Below, piece after piece: positions 16,848 to 24,987 of a stretch of 53,937 nucleotides of DNA (position 1 is its first letter; each line of letters starts with the position of its first letter). The DNA is taken from assembly GCA_910577395.1 (NCBI GenBank), contig CAJTLG010000011.1, positions 1-53,937 of the forward strand. The letters are read 5' to 3'. The stretch comes from an uncultured Vampirovibrio sp. (lineage in GTDB: Bacteria > Cyanobacteriota > Vampirovibrionia > Gastranaerophilales > Gastranaerophilaceae). Made by a program: the position numbers and the translations under genes. The notes beneath the pieces are model-generated. The model was given only the letters and a program-made list of their open reading frames with translations. It had not been told where the DNA came from and made no database searches.

Positions 16848-17588
16848 CTATCTTCTGCTGTTTAATTTTGCAAGCAGTCTTAAAATTTCAAGATACAGCC
16901 ATATTAGGGTTATAAGCAGGCTCAATGCGCCGTACCATTCTAAATATTTTGGTGCGCAATTTCTTACCCCTCTTTCTATAAAATCGAAATCAAGAATAAG
17001 GTTTAAGCTTGCAATTACTATTACAACAGCTGATATAATAAGACCCACGGTACCGCTTGAATTAATAGCGTTACTAAGTGCTGCATTATGGAATAATAAA
17101 TTCATAATAAGCGAAATACCATAGCATATTGCTATAGCGGCAGTTGAAGCTATAATTACCGCCCTAAATGTTTCAGTTGCTTGTATAATTTTTGCCTTGA
17201 AAAGCATCAAAACAACAAACATTGCAATAAATGTGCCCATAATAGCCTGGATTACAATGCCAGGGTATACCGCATTGAATACTGCGGAAATTCCGCCCAG
17301 AACAAGACCCTCACAGGCAGCATATGCTATACTTAAAACTTTTGAATGTTGCGGTTTAAAGGCAGCAATTATCGCCAGAATAAGACCCGCAATAGCACCA
17401 ATCATCATAAGTCCATGCAACTTATCTCCAAAGCCGGTAACGGCAAGATACCAAGTGTATGCTGATACTGCAACAACAATGGAAAGAAGGATTAATGTCT
17501 TGTTTACAGCACCCGCAACTGTCATAGGTTGGTCGGATACAACAACCCCCTCATAAATCCTGTCGTTTGTCATAGGATTTGATGTCAT
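16848..17588 (-). CDS. Bax inhibitor-1/YccA-like membrane protein
   Basis: 246 residues with about seven hydrophobic segments and a hydrophilic N-terminus containing the motif MTVAGAVNKTLIL. The pattern fits the bacterial BaxI_1 family (PF12811; YccA-like), including AYAACEGLVLGGISAVFNAVYPGIVIQA, spread over two of the helices. E. coli YccA is an FtsH substrate and modulator, and the BI-1 fold can act as a pH-sensitive calcium leak channel in some members. Here the gene leads into recJ. Function in this organism is not established. Confidence 0.85.
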   Translation of the reverse strand: MTSNPMTNDRIYEGVVVSDQPMTVAGAVNKTLILLSIVVAVSAYTWYLAVTGFGDKLHGLMMIGAIAGLILAIIAAFKPQHSKVLSIAYAACEGLVLGGISAVFNAVYPGIVIQAIMGTFIAMFVVLMLFKAKIIQATETFRAVIIASTAAIAICYGISLIMNLLFHNAALSNAINSSGTVGLIISAVVIVIASLNLILDFDFIERGVRNCAPKYLEWYGALSLLITLIWLYLEILRLLAKLNSRR

Positions 17589-17663
17589 TTTTATTTTCCC
17601 CCATAAATCTCTGTTAAATATTTATTATTAGATTATACTACCATTTTAATGTAAAATGAATAT

Positions 17664-18233
17664 ATGCTAAAAATTGCAATAACAGGTAATATAGCATCGG
17701 GCAAAAGCTTATTTGAAGAATACTTAAAAAGCTTTGGTTTTAAGGTTTTGTGTCTTGATCATGTTACAAATTTTTTGTATGAAAACAGTGTTGAATTTAA
17801 AGAATTTTTGTTAAAAAAATTTAATACAACTATAAAGCAGGATATTGCTGATATTATTTTTAATAATTTATCATTAAAAGCAAAACTTGAAAATTTTATT
17901 TACCCTTTAATTTATGAAAAAATGGAAGATTTTTTTATAAAAAATAAGAATGAGCGGTTTGTTTTTGTAAGCGCCCCCCTGCTTTATGAGGCCGGTTTTG
18001 ATAAATATTTTGATAAAATCATATTTATCAGTGCAGATGAAACAATCAGGCTTAAGAGGCTTATTGCAAGAAACGGGTTTAGCGAAAGTGAAGCTGTTAA
18101 GCGCATTAAGGCACAAATGCCGGAGGATATCAAAATAAAGCATGCTGATTATATTATTGATAATTCAGGAACGGTTGAAGATTTAGCAAACAGTGCAAAG
18201 GCACTTGTTAACAGAATTTTAAAGGAGCATTAA
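17664..18233 (+). CDS. coaE: Dephospho-CoA kinase
   Basis: Phosphorylates dephospho-CoA, the last step of coenzyme A synthesis. The P-loop is ITGNIASGKS at the N-terminus, followed by LCLDHVTNFLY in place of the usual D-x-D/A region and by VFVSAPLLYEAGFDKYFD, which is the VxxxPLLFE signature. The lid region is RLKRLIARNGFSESEAVKRIKAQMP, and the C-terminal ADYIIDNSG is typical. The length of 189 residues is slightly short. It overlaps the convergent agmatinase gene end by 15 bases. Confidence 0.93.
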   Translation: MLKIAITGNIASGKSLFEEYLKSFGFKVLCLDHVTNFLYENSVEFKEFLLKKFNTTIKQDIADIIFNNLSLKAKLENFIYPLIYEKMEDFFIKNKNERFVFVSAPLLYEAGFDKYFDKIIFISADETIRLKRLIARNGFSESEAVKRIKAQMPEDIKIKHADYIIDNSGTVEDLANSAKALVNRILKEH

Positions 18234-19055
18234 ACATTCCCTGATAAGTTTGCAAGCTGCTGCTGTTGAATTTTTGGTTGCATCAATATCAGGTGCAAGT
18301 TCTACAACATCAACCCCTATAATATTAAAGTCTTTTAAATATTTTAACCACCCTAAAAGCTCATTATAGCTTAATCCTCCGGCTTCCGGGGTACCAACTC
18401 CGCTCATAACGGAGGGGTCAAGCGCATCAAGGTCTATTGTTATAAATATATTTTTATCTCTAAATTTATCCAGTTCGTTATGGCTAAATTTGAGTGTAGA
18501 ATGTTTTTTCATAAGCTCAAATTCTTCTTTTTCGCCTGAACGTATGCCGATTTGTGCTATATTTTCAAAGCCGATTATATTTGCAATTTGTTTCATAACA
18601 CCTGAGTGTGTTAATGTTTCGCCCAGATATTCCTCTCTTAAATCCGTATGTGCATCAAACTGAATAACCGCAATATTTTTATAATATTTTAAAACAGCCT
18701 TTATTTCTGCAAGCGTTACCAGGTGCTCTCCGCCAATTCCAAGAATTTTTTTGCCTTTAGAATAAATGCAAGCGGTATTTTCTTCTATTATATCAAGCGC
18801 CCTTGCGGCATTGCCAAACGGCAGTTCTAAATCACCGGTATCATAGAATTTGCAGTCTTCTAAATTTTTATTAAAAACAGGAGAGTATGTTTCAATTCCT
18901 ACGCTTTCAAGTCTTATAGACTGCGGTGCAAATCTTGTTCCGGGACGATTTGTAACGGTACCGTCATATGGCATGCCAAGCATCACAATATTTGCGTCAT
19001 TAAAATCTTTGACAGCGCCTATAAAATCTTTACTTAAAAACGGACCTTTTAGCAT
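18219..19055 (-). CDS. speB: Agmatinase/arginase-family ureohydrolase
   Basis: 278 residues of the ureohydrolase family. The Mn-binding motifs are GIGGEHLVTLAEI, IQFDAHTDLREEY and ITIDLDALDPSVMSGVGTPEAGGLS, all intact. N-terminal GMPYDGTVTNRPGTRFAPQSIR is the agmatinase-type opening, and the length matches SpeB better than arginase. The expected reaction is agmatine to putrescine plus urea, for polyamine synthesis. No speA or speE is nearby. Alternatives such as guanidinobutyrase cannot be excluded from sequence alone. Confidence 0.88.
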   Translation of the reverse strand: MLKGPFLSKDFIGAVKDFNDANIVMLGMPYDGTVTNRPGTRFAPQSIRLESVGIETYSPVFNKNLEDCKFYDTGDLELPFGNAARALDIIEENTACIYSKGKKILGIGGEHLVTLAEIKAVLKYYKNIAVIQFDAHTDLREEYLGETLTHSGVMKQIANIIGFENIAQIGIRSGEKEEFELMKKHSTLKFSHNELDKFRDKNIFITIDLDALDPSVMSGVGTPEAGGLSYNELLGWLKYLKDFNIIGVDVVELAPDIDATKNSTAAACKLIRECLMLL

Positions 19056-19233
19056 AGCAGTTATATTAGCATAAATTCATTTAAGGTGCATGGAATATTT
19101 TTATTAAGAAATATTAACCTCCGAAATACTTCTGCTGTCTGCATTATCTAAATAAGTATATATTTTTTACGCAATTTTTATTCACAAAAATACTTTATTT
19201 ATGTACGAGGAAATAAACCATTTAGGAGAGAAC

Positions 19234-20505
19234 ATGAATACATACAATCCTATGAAAGCTGCTGAGGTAGCAAGGACGCAGGGGTTTGCAATTGCCCATA
19301 CTGCAGGATTATATAGTACATCAGGTTTGAGCAATATTGCCGCACCTTCCGTTGAGGTGTTAAACCAAAACGGCTACAGTATTTATGTTGATGACAATGG
19401 AAACTTTAATATAAAACAAGACCGTGACACTAAAGGCGGGACTATATGGACCAGTGACTCTCTTGGTGTGACATTTGATTATACCGGTGATACCTTGGTT
19501 ATAACTCCTACGGATGATGATGAAACATCCGGTAATAATACATTGGGCAGTGGTAATAAACAGGCCGGAAATATTGCCGACCAATGTATTGATAATTTCA
19601 CAAAAAATTGTGAAAGTATTTTAAATAAGCAACAAGCTTCTCAAATTGGCAACGGTTCATATAATAATTCAGGCAACCTAAACGTAAATGAAACTGTAGA
19701 CCCCTACACCGGACAGGTGGTTGATAAAGAAAAAAGCGAAGCTGTCAATAAACTTTTAAATAACGAATCTGTTAAATTTAAGTTTGATAAACTAATAAAT
19801 CTAATCAATAAAACCGGTGAAGCAAGATATACTAAAGAAGCTGATTATAAGTTTACAGACGGGCTTGCTACTTCTTTAAAAGGAGCTGCTGCAGGTGCTG
19901 CAGGCGGTGCAGCGATAGGCGTCGGTTTTCTTGGGGTTGGCGCAATTCCAAGTGCAATTGTTGGTGGTATTGCAGGCCTTATAGGCGGTATATGCACTGC
20001 GGTTTCAGACTCAAAAGATACGAAAAAACTTAATGAAGCTGCAGCAAATGAGGCTGCAAGCTATGCTAATGAACTCAACGCGGAATTGGAGCAATTACTT
20101 CAAGACGGAAATGAAGAAGAGTTTATAGCTTTTGAAAGATACTTTAAACAGCAAACTGGTGCCAATCTTTCAGATGTGCTAAAGTCTTTGGATACAACCG
20201 ATGATAGTGACTCTGCAATTGCGCAGGCTTCAGGCTTTGATAGTGAATATATTTTAGATAAACTTGAAAAAATTGACGATACAAACAGTTATCTTGAACC
20301 GGATGAAACAACTGAAAGCAATAACGATAACGGCTGCAATCCGCAAATTGAAATTCTTGAAAGAAAAGTGAATCTGTATCATCAGGCTTGGGTAAATTCA
20401 CTTTCCACAGGCAAGGTTACCGTTCAGGGTAAAGAAATGACATCGGATGAAATTGAAAAATTATATCTTGAAACATACGAAGAATATCAAAATGCTATTG
20501 AATAG
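19234..20505 (+). CDS. Unknown protein with glycine-zipper hydrophobic segment
   Basis: About 423 residues from ATG 19234 (MNTYNPMKAAEVA), which has AGGAGAG 6 bases upstream; the upstream in-frame start at 19201 has none. The N-terminal third is polar and low-complexity (NNTLGSGNKQ). The centre holds a 45-residue Gly/Ala-rich stretch with small-x3-small spacing (GAAAGAAGGAAIGVGF and later GGIAGLIGGI), typical of glycine-zipper membrane insertion. The C-terminal half is acidic and helical, with a final coiled-coil. No signal peptide is visible. Pore-forming or membrane-associated surface protein is a possibility; no family recognised. Confidence 0.7.
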   Translation: MNTYNPMKAAEVARTQGFAIAHTAGLYSTSGLSNIAAPSVEVLNQNGYSIYVDDNGNFNIKQDRDTKGGTIWTSDSLGVTFDYTGDTLVITPTDDDETSGNNTLGSGNKQAGNIADQCIDNFTKNCESILNKQQASQIGNGSYNNSGNLNVNETVDPYTGQVVDKEKSEAVNKLLNNESVKFKFDKLINLINKTGEARYTKEADYKFTDGLATSLKGAAAGAAGGAAIGVGFLGVGAIPSAIVGGIAGLIGGICTAVSDSKDTKKLNEAAANEAASYANELNAELEQLLQDGNEEEFIAFERYFKQQTGANLSDVLKSLDTTDDSDSAIAQASGFDSEYILDKLEKIDDTNSYLEPDETTESNNDNGCNPQIEILERKVNLYHQAWVNSLSTGKVTVQGKEMTSDEIEKLYLETYEEYQNAIE

Positions 20506-20520
20506 AGAATAATTTTAGCA

Positions 20521-20560
20521 AATATCCCGTACCTTGTTTTAAAGTACGGGATATTTTTTG
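20521..20560. terminator. Rho-independent terminator
   Basis: A 12-bp perfect stem, AATATCCCGTAC (20521-20532) with GTACGGGATATT (20544-20555), an 11-base loop and a T-rich tail. It ends the glycine-zipper gene transcript and lies before the DUF151 gene. Confidence 0.9.
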
Positions 20561-20605
20561 TTTTGTTATAGTATAATATTTCTATTGTTATAGGAGTTAT
20601 ATATT

Positions 20606-21115
20606 ATGATAGAAATGAGAGTTATGGGCATTGCGCTTGATACAAGAAGCGGCTCTCCTATTGTTGTTTTAAATGATTTAGAAAACAGACGTGCGCTTCC
20701 CATTTGGATTGGCTCTGCCGAAGCAAGTTCTATAATAAGAAAAATAGAAAATATACCATCATCCCGCCCCATGACCCATGATTTGTTTATAAATTTAATA
20801 GAAGCAACAGGTTTCGCTCTGGATAGGGTTGAAATAAATGATGTTGATGAGCAAACTTATTTTTCAACACTTTATCTTAAAGATAATAAAGGTTCTGAAG
20901 TTCAGCTTGATGCAAGGCCTTCTGATGCTATTGCAATTGCAATAAGGGCCGATATTTCAATTTTTGTAACGTCTAATGTATTATTAAACGGCGCTGTTTC
21001 TGTGGATTCTCAAAAAGATGAAGAAGAAGCAATGGAATTTAAAAATTTTATAAAAGATATTAAGCCTTCAGATTTTGAAAAATTAATAAATAAAAATTTT
21101 GAATCAGACCAATAG
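20606..21115 (+). CDS. DUF151 bifunctional-nuclease-family protein
   Basis: 169 residues of the DUF151/BFN family (PF02577). The opening MRVMGIALDTRSGSPIVVL, then RALPIWIGSAEASSI, MTHDLFINLIEATGF and the highly conserved LDARPSDAIAIAIR are all present. An acidic C-terminal helical tail follows. Plant and cyanobacterial members have been reported to have DNase/RNase activity, and the Thermotoga structure is known, but the role in bacteria is unclear. A TATAAT-like element at 20572-20577 lies 29 bases before the start. Confidence 0.92.
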   Translation: MIEMRVMGIALDTRSGSPIVVLNDLENRRALPIWIGSAEASSIIRKIENIPSSRPMTHDLFINLIEATGFALDRVEINDVDEQTYFSTLYLKDNKGSEVQLDARPSDAIAIAIRADISIFVTSNVLLNGAVSVDSQKDEEEAMEFKNFIKDIKPSDFEKLINKNFESDQ

Positions 21116-21256
21116 GCTCAAAACTGAATTCCATGCGGCGTATATTTTTTAAGGCGCCATAAAGCCCTATTGTGTTGTTTAAATCAAACATATTTGTTTT
21201 ATTTGAATATTTCATAGTATAATGTTTAATGATACAAAGTATAAAGGCAATTAATT

Positions 21257-21460
21257 ATGGGAAAAGTAACTAAAGATATGGGGATTATTGATATTGTTCA
21301 GCAATATCCTGAAAGCTTAGAAGTTTTTGCAAAATATGGTCTGGGGTGCATTGGTTGTGCTGCTGCAAGGTTTGAAAACCTTGAGGCCGGTGCCAAAGTT
21401 CATGGTGTTGACCCTGAGGTTATGGTCAATGAAATAAATGAATTAATTGAAAAGCACTAG
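21257..21460 (+). CDS. DUF1858 redox-disulfide domain protein (hybrid-cluster-associated type)
   Basis: 67 residues, a complete DUF1858 domain. MGIIDIVQQYPESLEVFAKYG is followed by LGCIGCAAARFENLEAGA, with a Cys-x2-Cys at the N-terminus of a helix. This matches the hybrid-cluster-protein-associated redox disulfide domain, thought to act in thiol or metal redox chemistry. No hybrid cluster protein gene is nearby. A TATAAT at 21218-21223 with TTGTTT 18 bases upstream is a plausible promoter. tRNA-Leu follows 43 bases later. Confidence 0.9.
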   Translation: MGKVTKDMGIIDIVQQYPESLEVFAKYGLGCIGCAAARFENLEAGAKVHGVDPEVMVNEINELIEKH

Positions 21461-21503
21461 ACAGTTTTTCTTTTTATAATAAAATTTACATGTAGATTAT
21501 TTC

Positions 21504-21589
21504 GCTCCAGTGGTGGAATCGGTAGACACGTTGGACTTAAAATCCAATGAGGGTCAAACCTCGTACCAGTTCAAGTCTGGTCTGGAGCA
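21504..21589 (+). tRNA. tRNA-Leu (anticodon TAA)
   Basis: The acceptor stem GCTCCAG pairs with CTGGAGC, discriminator A. The anticodon stem TTGGA/TCCAA encloses CTTAAAA, giving TAA. A long variable arm (GAGGGTCAAACCTC) marks a class II tRNA. The CCA end is not encoded. Confidence 0.96.
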
Positions 21590-21595
21590 TACTTT

Positions 21596-21624
21596 AAAGC
21601 CTCTTTGATTAGAGGCTTTTTATA
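21596..21624 (+). terminator. Terminator after tRNA-Leu
   Basis: Stem AAAGCCTCT (21596-21604) with AGAGGCTTT (21611-21619), 6-base loop, then T-rich tail. Confidence 0.88.
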
Positions 21625-21625
21625 T

Positions 21626-21870
21626 GTTAATTTATGTAAATAATTTAAGACCAAACACTTGCATTTAAAATTTTATGCGTGATAATGGAGTTCCAGTCAG
21701 AGGTTTAGAGAAACATTTAAGACACGAGAGACTGTTGACAGTATGCATATTTGAGTCGCAAGATAATGTACTTTATGTATTTTACGGCTCAGCACAATTT
21801 TCACCCTTTTTGACCTTAAAGTCCTGTGTAAGGTATTTATACGGGACTTTATTTTTTTATTATCAAAAGG
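21626..21870. other. Intergenic region with no convincing gene
   Basis: Between the tRNA-Leu terminator and the 3' end of the efflux operon. A 69-codon open frame exists but lacks a ribosome binding site and family resemblance. A TTGACA at 21735-21740 and the terminator-like hairpin at 21817-21858 would be compatible with a short untranslated transcript, but there is no -10 box at proper spacing. Confidence 0.5.
21817..21858 (+). terminator. Hairpin with T-run
   Basis: Stem TAAAGTCC (21817-21824) with GGACTTTA (21844-21851), a 19-base loop and then TTTTTTT on the plus strand. The orientation suits a plus-strand transcript rather than the minus-strand efflux operon. Confidence 0.55.
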
Positions 21871-23100
21871 TTATTCATATCTAAGTGCATCAATGGGATT
21901 TAATAATGAAGCTTTGTATGCAGGGTAATATCCAAATGCTACCCCTATTATCCCGGAAAATCCTAATGATAAGATAATAGAAAAACTGCTGATATACACA
22001 GTCATTGAGCCAAATATTTCAACAAGCTTAGAGCCAAAAATACCGGCAAGAAGGCCTATAATACCTCCAATAACGGATAACAAAAGACTTTCAATTAAAA
22101 ATTGTATCCTTATATCGCTTGACTTTGCGCCTATTGCCATTCTGATACCGATTTCTTTTGTTCTTTCAGTAACAGAAACAAGCATGATGTTCATAATACC
22201 TATCCCGCCAACAAGTAACGATACACCTGCAATTGACCCGAGTAAAACAGACATTGTTTTGACCGTAGCTTTCATGGTTTCCATCATCTGGGTTAAATTT
22301 CTTACCTGAAAATCGTCTTCTTGTTTTTTACCTATTTTATGTCTTGTTCTTAAAAGCTCTGTAATTTCAGTTTCGGCACTTAAAATAGCATCTGCATTTT
22401 TGGCTTTAACATTTATCATGCTAACAGTACCAGGGAAATTTGTACCGAAAACTTTCTTTTGGCCTGTTGTTATAGGTATCATTACAAAATCATCCTGGTC
22501 CCTGCCCATAGAGTTTTGTCCCTTGCTTTCCAATAAGCCTATAACCTTAAATGGTATACCGCCTATCCTTATAGTTTTTCCAATAGGGTCAAGGTCGCCA
22601 AAAAGCTCGTTTGCAACAGTGTTGCCAAGGATTGCGACTTTAGACATATTTGAAATATCTTCATCGGATAAATTCCGCCCCATACTTATGTTCCAATCCC
22701 TTATAAGCATGTAATTGGCAGTTGTACCCGTAATGTTTGTGGACCAGTTTTGATTGCCATATGTTACTTGTTTTGCCTCGCTTGAATATGGGGCAACATA
22801 CCCTACTGACGGACAGTTTTTCTCTATTGCGTAAGTATCTTTCAATGTAAGGCTTGGTTTTGTTCCTTGACCCATTCTGACACCGCCGGATGTAACAGAA
22901 GCTGATGCTACCATTAAAAGATTGCTGCCCATAGATGACATGTCTTTTTGTATTTTAACGCTTGCTCCTTGCCCTACTGCAAGCATAATAATAACAGCGC
23001 TTACACCGATGATAATGCCAAGGCTTGTAAGAATAGAGCGCATTTTGTTAACCTTAAGTGACACAAGTGCCATTTTAAAGGTGGAAGAAAAATCTATCAT
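21871..23100 (-). CDS. MacB-type ABC transporter permease
   Basis: 409 residues with the MacB_PCD plus FtsX layout. One TM helix near the N-terminus (ILTSLGIIIGVSAVIIMLAVGQG), a large extracytoplasmic domain, and three C-terminal TM helices beginning at LLGSIAGVSLLVGGIGIMNIML. The motif VSVTERTKEIGIRMAIGA between helices is the usual family marker. The ATPase is a separate gene, unlike E. coli MacB. It is the last gene of the four-gene efflux operon and overlaps the ATPase gene by 4 bases. Substrates of MacB-type pumps include macrolides, lipopeptides and secreted peptides; the one here is unknown. Confidence 0.93.
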   Translation of the reverse strand: MIDFSSTFKMALVSLKVNKMRSILTSLGIIIGVSAVIIMLAVGQGASVKIQKDMSSMGSNLLMVASASVTSGGVRMGQGTKPSLTLKDTYAIEKNCPSVGYVAPYSSEAKQVTYGNQNWSTNITGTTANYMLIRDWNISMGRNLSDEDISNMSKVAILGNTVANELFGDLDPIGKTIRIGGIPFKVIGLLESKGQNSMGRDQDDFVMIPITTGQKKVFGTNFPGTVSMINVKAKNADAILSAETEITELLRTRHKIGKKQEDDFQVRNLTQMMETMKATVKTMSVLLGSIAGVSLLVGGIGIMNIMLVSVTERTKEIGIRMAIGAKSSDIRIQFLIESLLLSVIGGIIGLLAGIFGSKLVEIFGSMTVYISSFSIILSLGFSGIIGVAFGYYPAYKASLLNPIDALRYE

Positions 23101-23822
23101 CTATATTCTCCTGTGGTTTTTGCGCGCTTCGTATTCAGGCTGTCATTGATGATATTACCGTCTTTAAATCTTACTGTGCGTTTGCAATATTGTGCTATAT
23201 CATCTTCATGGGTAACAAGGACAATTGTTTTCCCCATATTTTCGTTCAGATTTACAAAAAAATCCATAACTTCATAGCTTGTTTTTGTATCAAGATTTCC
23301 GGTTGGCTCATCTGCTAAAATTACCGGTGCATCATTAACAATAGCCCGGGCTATTGCAACTCTTTGCTGTTGTCCGCCGGAAAGTTGGCTTGGCATATTT
23401 TGCTCTTTACCTGTTAATCCTACAATCTTCAGAGCCTCCATTGCGCGTTCTTTTCTTTCTTTTGCAGGTAAACCTTTATAAATCATTGGCAGCTCAACAT
23501 TTTCAAGCGCAGATGTTCTTGAAATAAGATTAAATCCCTGAAATACAAATCCCAGTTTTACATTTCTTACTTCTGAAAGTTTATCAAGTCTTGTGTTTAC
23601 AATATTTTCACCGTCCAGATAGTAATTTCCGGATGTTGGTTTATCAAGGCAGCCTATGATATTCATAAAAGTAGATTTACCGGAGCCCGAGGCACCCATT
23701 ATGGCTACAAATTCACCTTTTTCAATAGTAAGTGACACTCCTTTTAAGGCGTAAAATGTACAATCTTCGCCGCTGCCGGTAATGTATGTCTTTACTATAT
23801 TTTCAGCCTTAATTAATGACAT
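23097..23822 (-). CDS. MacB/LolD-type ABC transporter ATP-binding protein
   Basis: 241 residues. Walker A is MGASGSGKST, the Q-loop is LGFVFQGFNLI, the signature is LSGGQQQRVAIARA and Walker B is VILADEPTGNLD with the H-switch VTHEDDIAQYC. The family is the LolD/MacB ABC group that powers mechanotransmission rather than membrane transit. It sits between the adaptor (one base gap) and the permease (4-base overlap). Confidence 0.95.
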   Translation of the reverse strand: MSLIKAENIVKTYITGSGEDCTFYALKGVSLTIEKGEFVAIMGASGSGKSTFMNIIGCLDKPTSGNYYLDGENIVNTRLDKLSEVRNVKLGFVFQGFNLISRTSALENVELPMIYKGLPAKERKERAMEALKIVGLTGKEQNMPSQLSGGQQQRVAIARAIVNDAPVILADEPTGNLDTKTSYEVMDFFVNLNENMGKTIVLVTHEDDIAQYCKRTVRFKDGNIINDSLNTKRAKTTGEYR

Positions 23823-23823
23823 T

Positions 23824-24987
23824 TTAAAACATCCTTGGCGGCATTCCGCCTTTTCTTTTATTTTCTTTTTTGCCGCTGTTAATTGAAACTATTGTTTTAT
23901 CTCCGGATTTTAGAGTATCTGAAATTATTTCCGTATATCCTTCATCGCTAACGCCGGTTTGAATTTCTATCCTTGTGGGCTTGTTGTCTACAAGCAGCCA
24001 AATACCTTGTTTATCGTATTTTTCTCCTTTACCGTCAGTATTTGGGGTAAATTTTAGGGCAGAATTTGCTGCGCATAAAATATCTTCTTTTTTTGAAGTT
24101 ATTATTGAAACATTTGCTGTCATTCCGGGGATTAGTTTTAAATCATCGTTTTCAACATCTATAATAACACCATAAGTTACTACATTTGAAACGGTTGTAG
24201 GCGAAATCCTTACCTGACTTACTTTGCCGCTAAATGTTTCATCCGGGTAACCGTCAAGCGTGTATTCAACAATTTGGTCTTTTTTAACCTTGCCGATATC
24301 TGCCTCAGAAACACTTGCCTCTATTTGCATCTGTGTTAAATCTTGTGCAACAGAAAATAATTCCGGAGTTTGAAAGCTTGCGGCCACTGTTTGTCCGACA
24401 TCTACGGCACGTGAAATTACAACTCCGTCTACCGGGGATGTAATTTTTGTGTACCTTAAGTTTGATTCTGCCGTTGAATAGCTTGCAAGCGCTTGGTTAA
24501 TTTGTGCCTGTGCTGCGCGTACCTGGGCAACATCTGCCTGATATGTGCTTTCAGCTAAGTCAAGTTCGCTTTTTGCAATATAGCCTTTTTTATAAAGGTT
24601 TCTATATCTTGTCAGGGTTAATTTGTCATTGGCTGTTGTTGCTTGAATTTTGGCCAGATTTGCCCTTGCATTATCTATACTTGCTTTTGCCTGATTTACC
24701 TGTGCTTCAAACAATGATGTGTCAATTTCTGCAAGCAGTTGTCCTTTTTTGACCTCGGAATTGTAATCCACATAAATTGCGCTTATCTGGCCTGATACCT
24801 GTGAGCCGATACTTACTGTCTGGACAGGGTTTATCGTACCTGAAGCTTCTACAATTTGTGTTATTGTCCTTTTTTCAAGCGGTTCTGTTATATAGCCTTG
24901 AACACCTTTCTTTTTTGCAGCCAAATGACCCAAAAGGGCAAAAAATGCAAGGCATATTAATATTGCAATAATTATTTTTTTCTTCAT
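23824..24987 (-). CDS. MacA-type periplasmic adaptor (HlyD family)
   Basis: 387 residues. An N-terminal helix (IIIAILICLAFFALLG) anchors it to the inner membrane. The barrel-sandwich halves are SIGSQVSGQISAIYVDYNS and KITSPVDGVVISRAVDVGQ, separated by a coiled-coil hairpin rich in Ala/Gln. Beta-barrel and membrane-proximal domains follow. This is the membrane-fusion partner linking the inner-membrane pump to a TolC-like channel. It overlaps the outer-membrane gene by 4 bases and precedes the ATPase by one base. Confidence 0.94.
   Translation of the reverse strand: MKKKIIIAILICLAFFALLGHLAAKKKGVQGYITEPLEKRTITQIVEASGTINPVQTVSIGSQVSGQISAIYVDYNSEVKKGQLLAEIDTSLFEAQVNQAKASIDNARANLAKIQATTANDKLTLTRYRNLYKKGYIAKSELDLAESTYQADVAQVRAAQAQINQALASYSTAESNLRYTKITSPVDGVVISRAVDVGQTVAASFQTPELFSVAQDLTQMQIEASVSEADIGKVKKDQIVEYTLDGYPDETFSGKVSQVRISPTTVSNVVTYGVIIDVENDDLKLIPGMTANVSIITSKKEDILCAANSALKFTPNTDGKGEKYDKQGIWLLVDNKPTRIEIQTGVSDEGYTEIISDTLKSGDKTIVSINSGKKENKRKGGMPPRMF

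Noticed and set aside
21675..21884. A 69-codon open frame on the plus strand
   Set aside because: No ribosome binding site, no family resemblance, and it runs into the 3' end of the efflux operon on the other strand.
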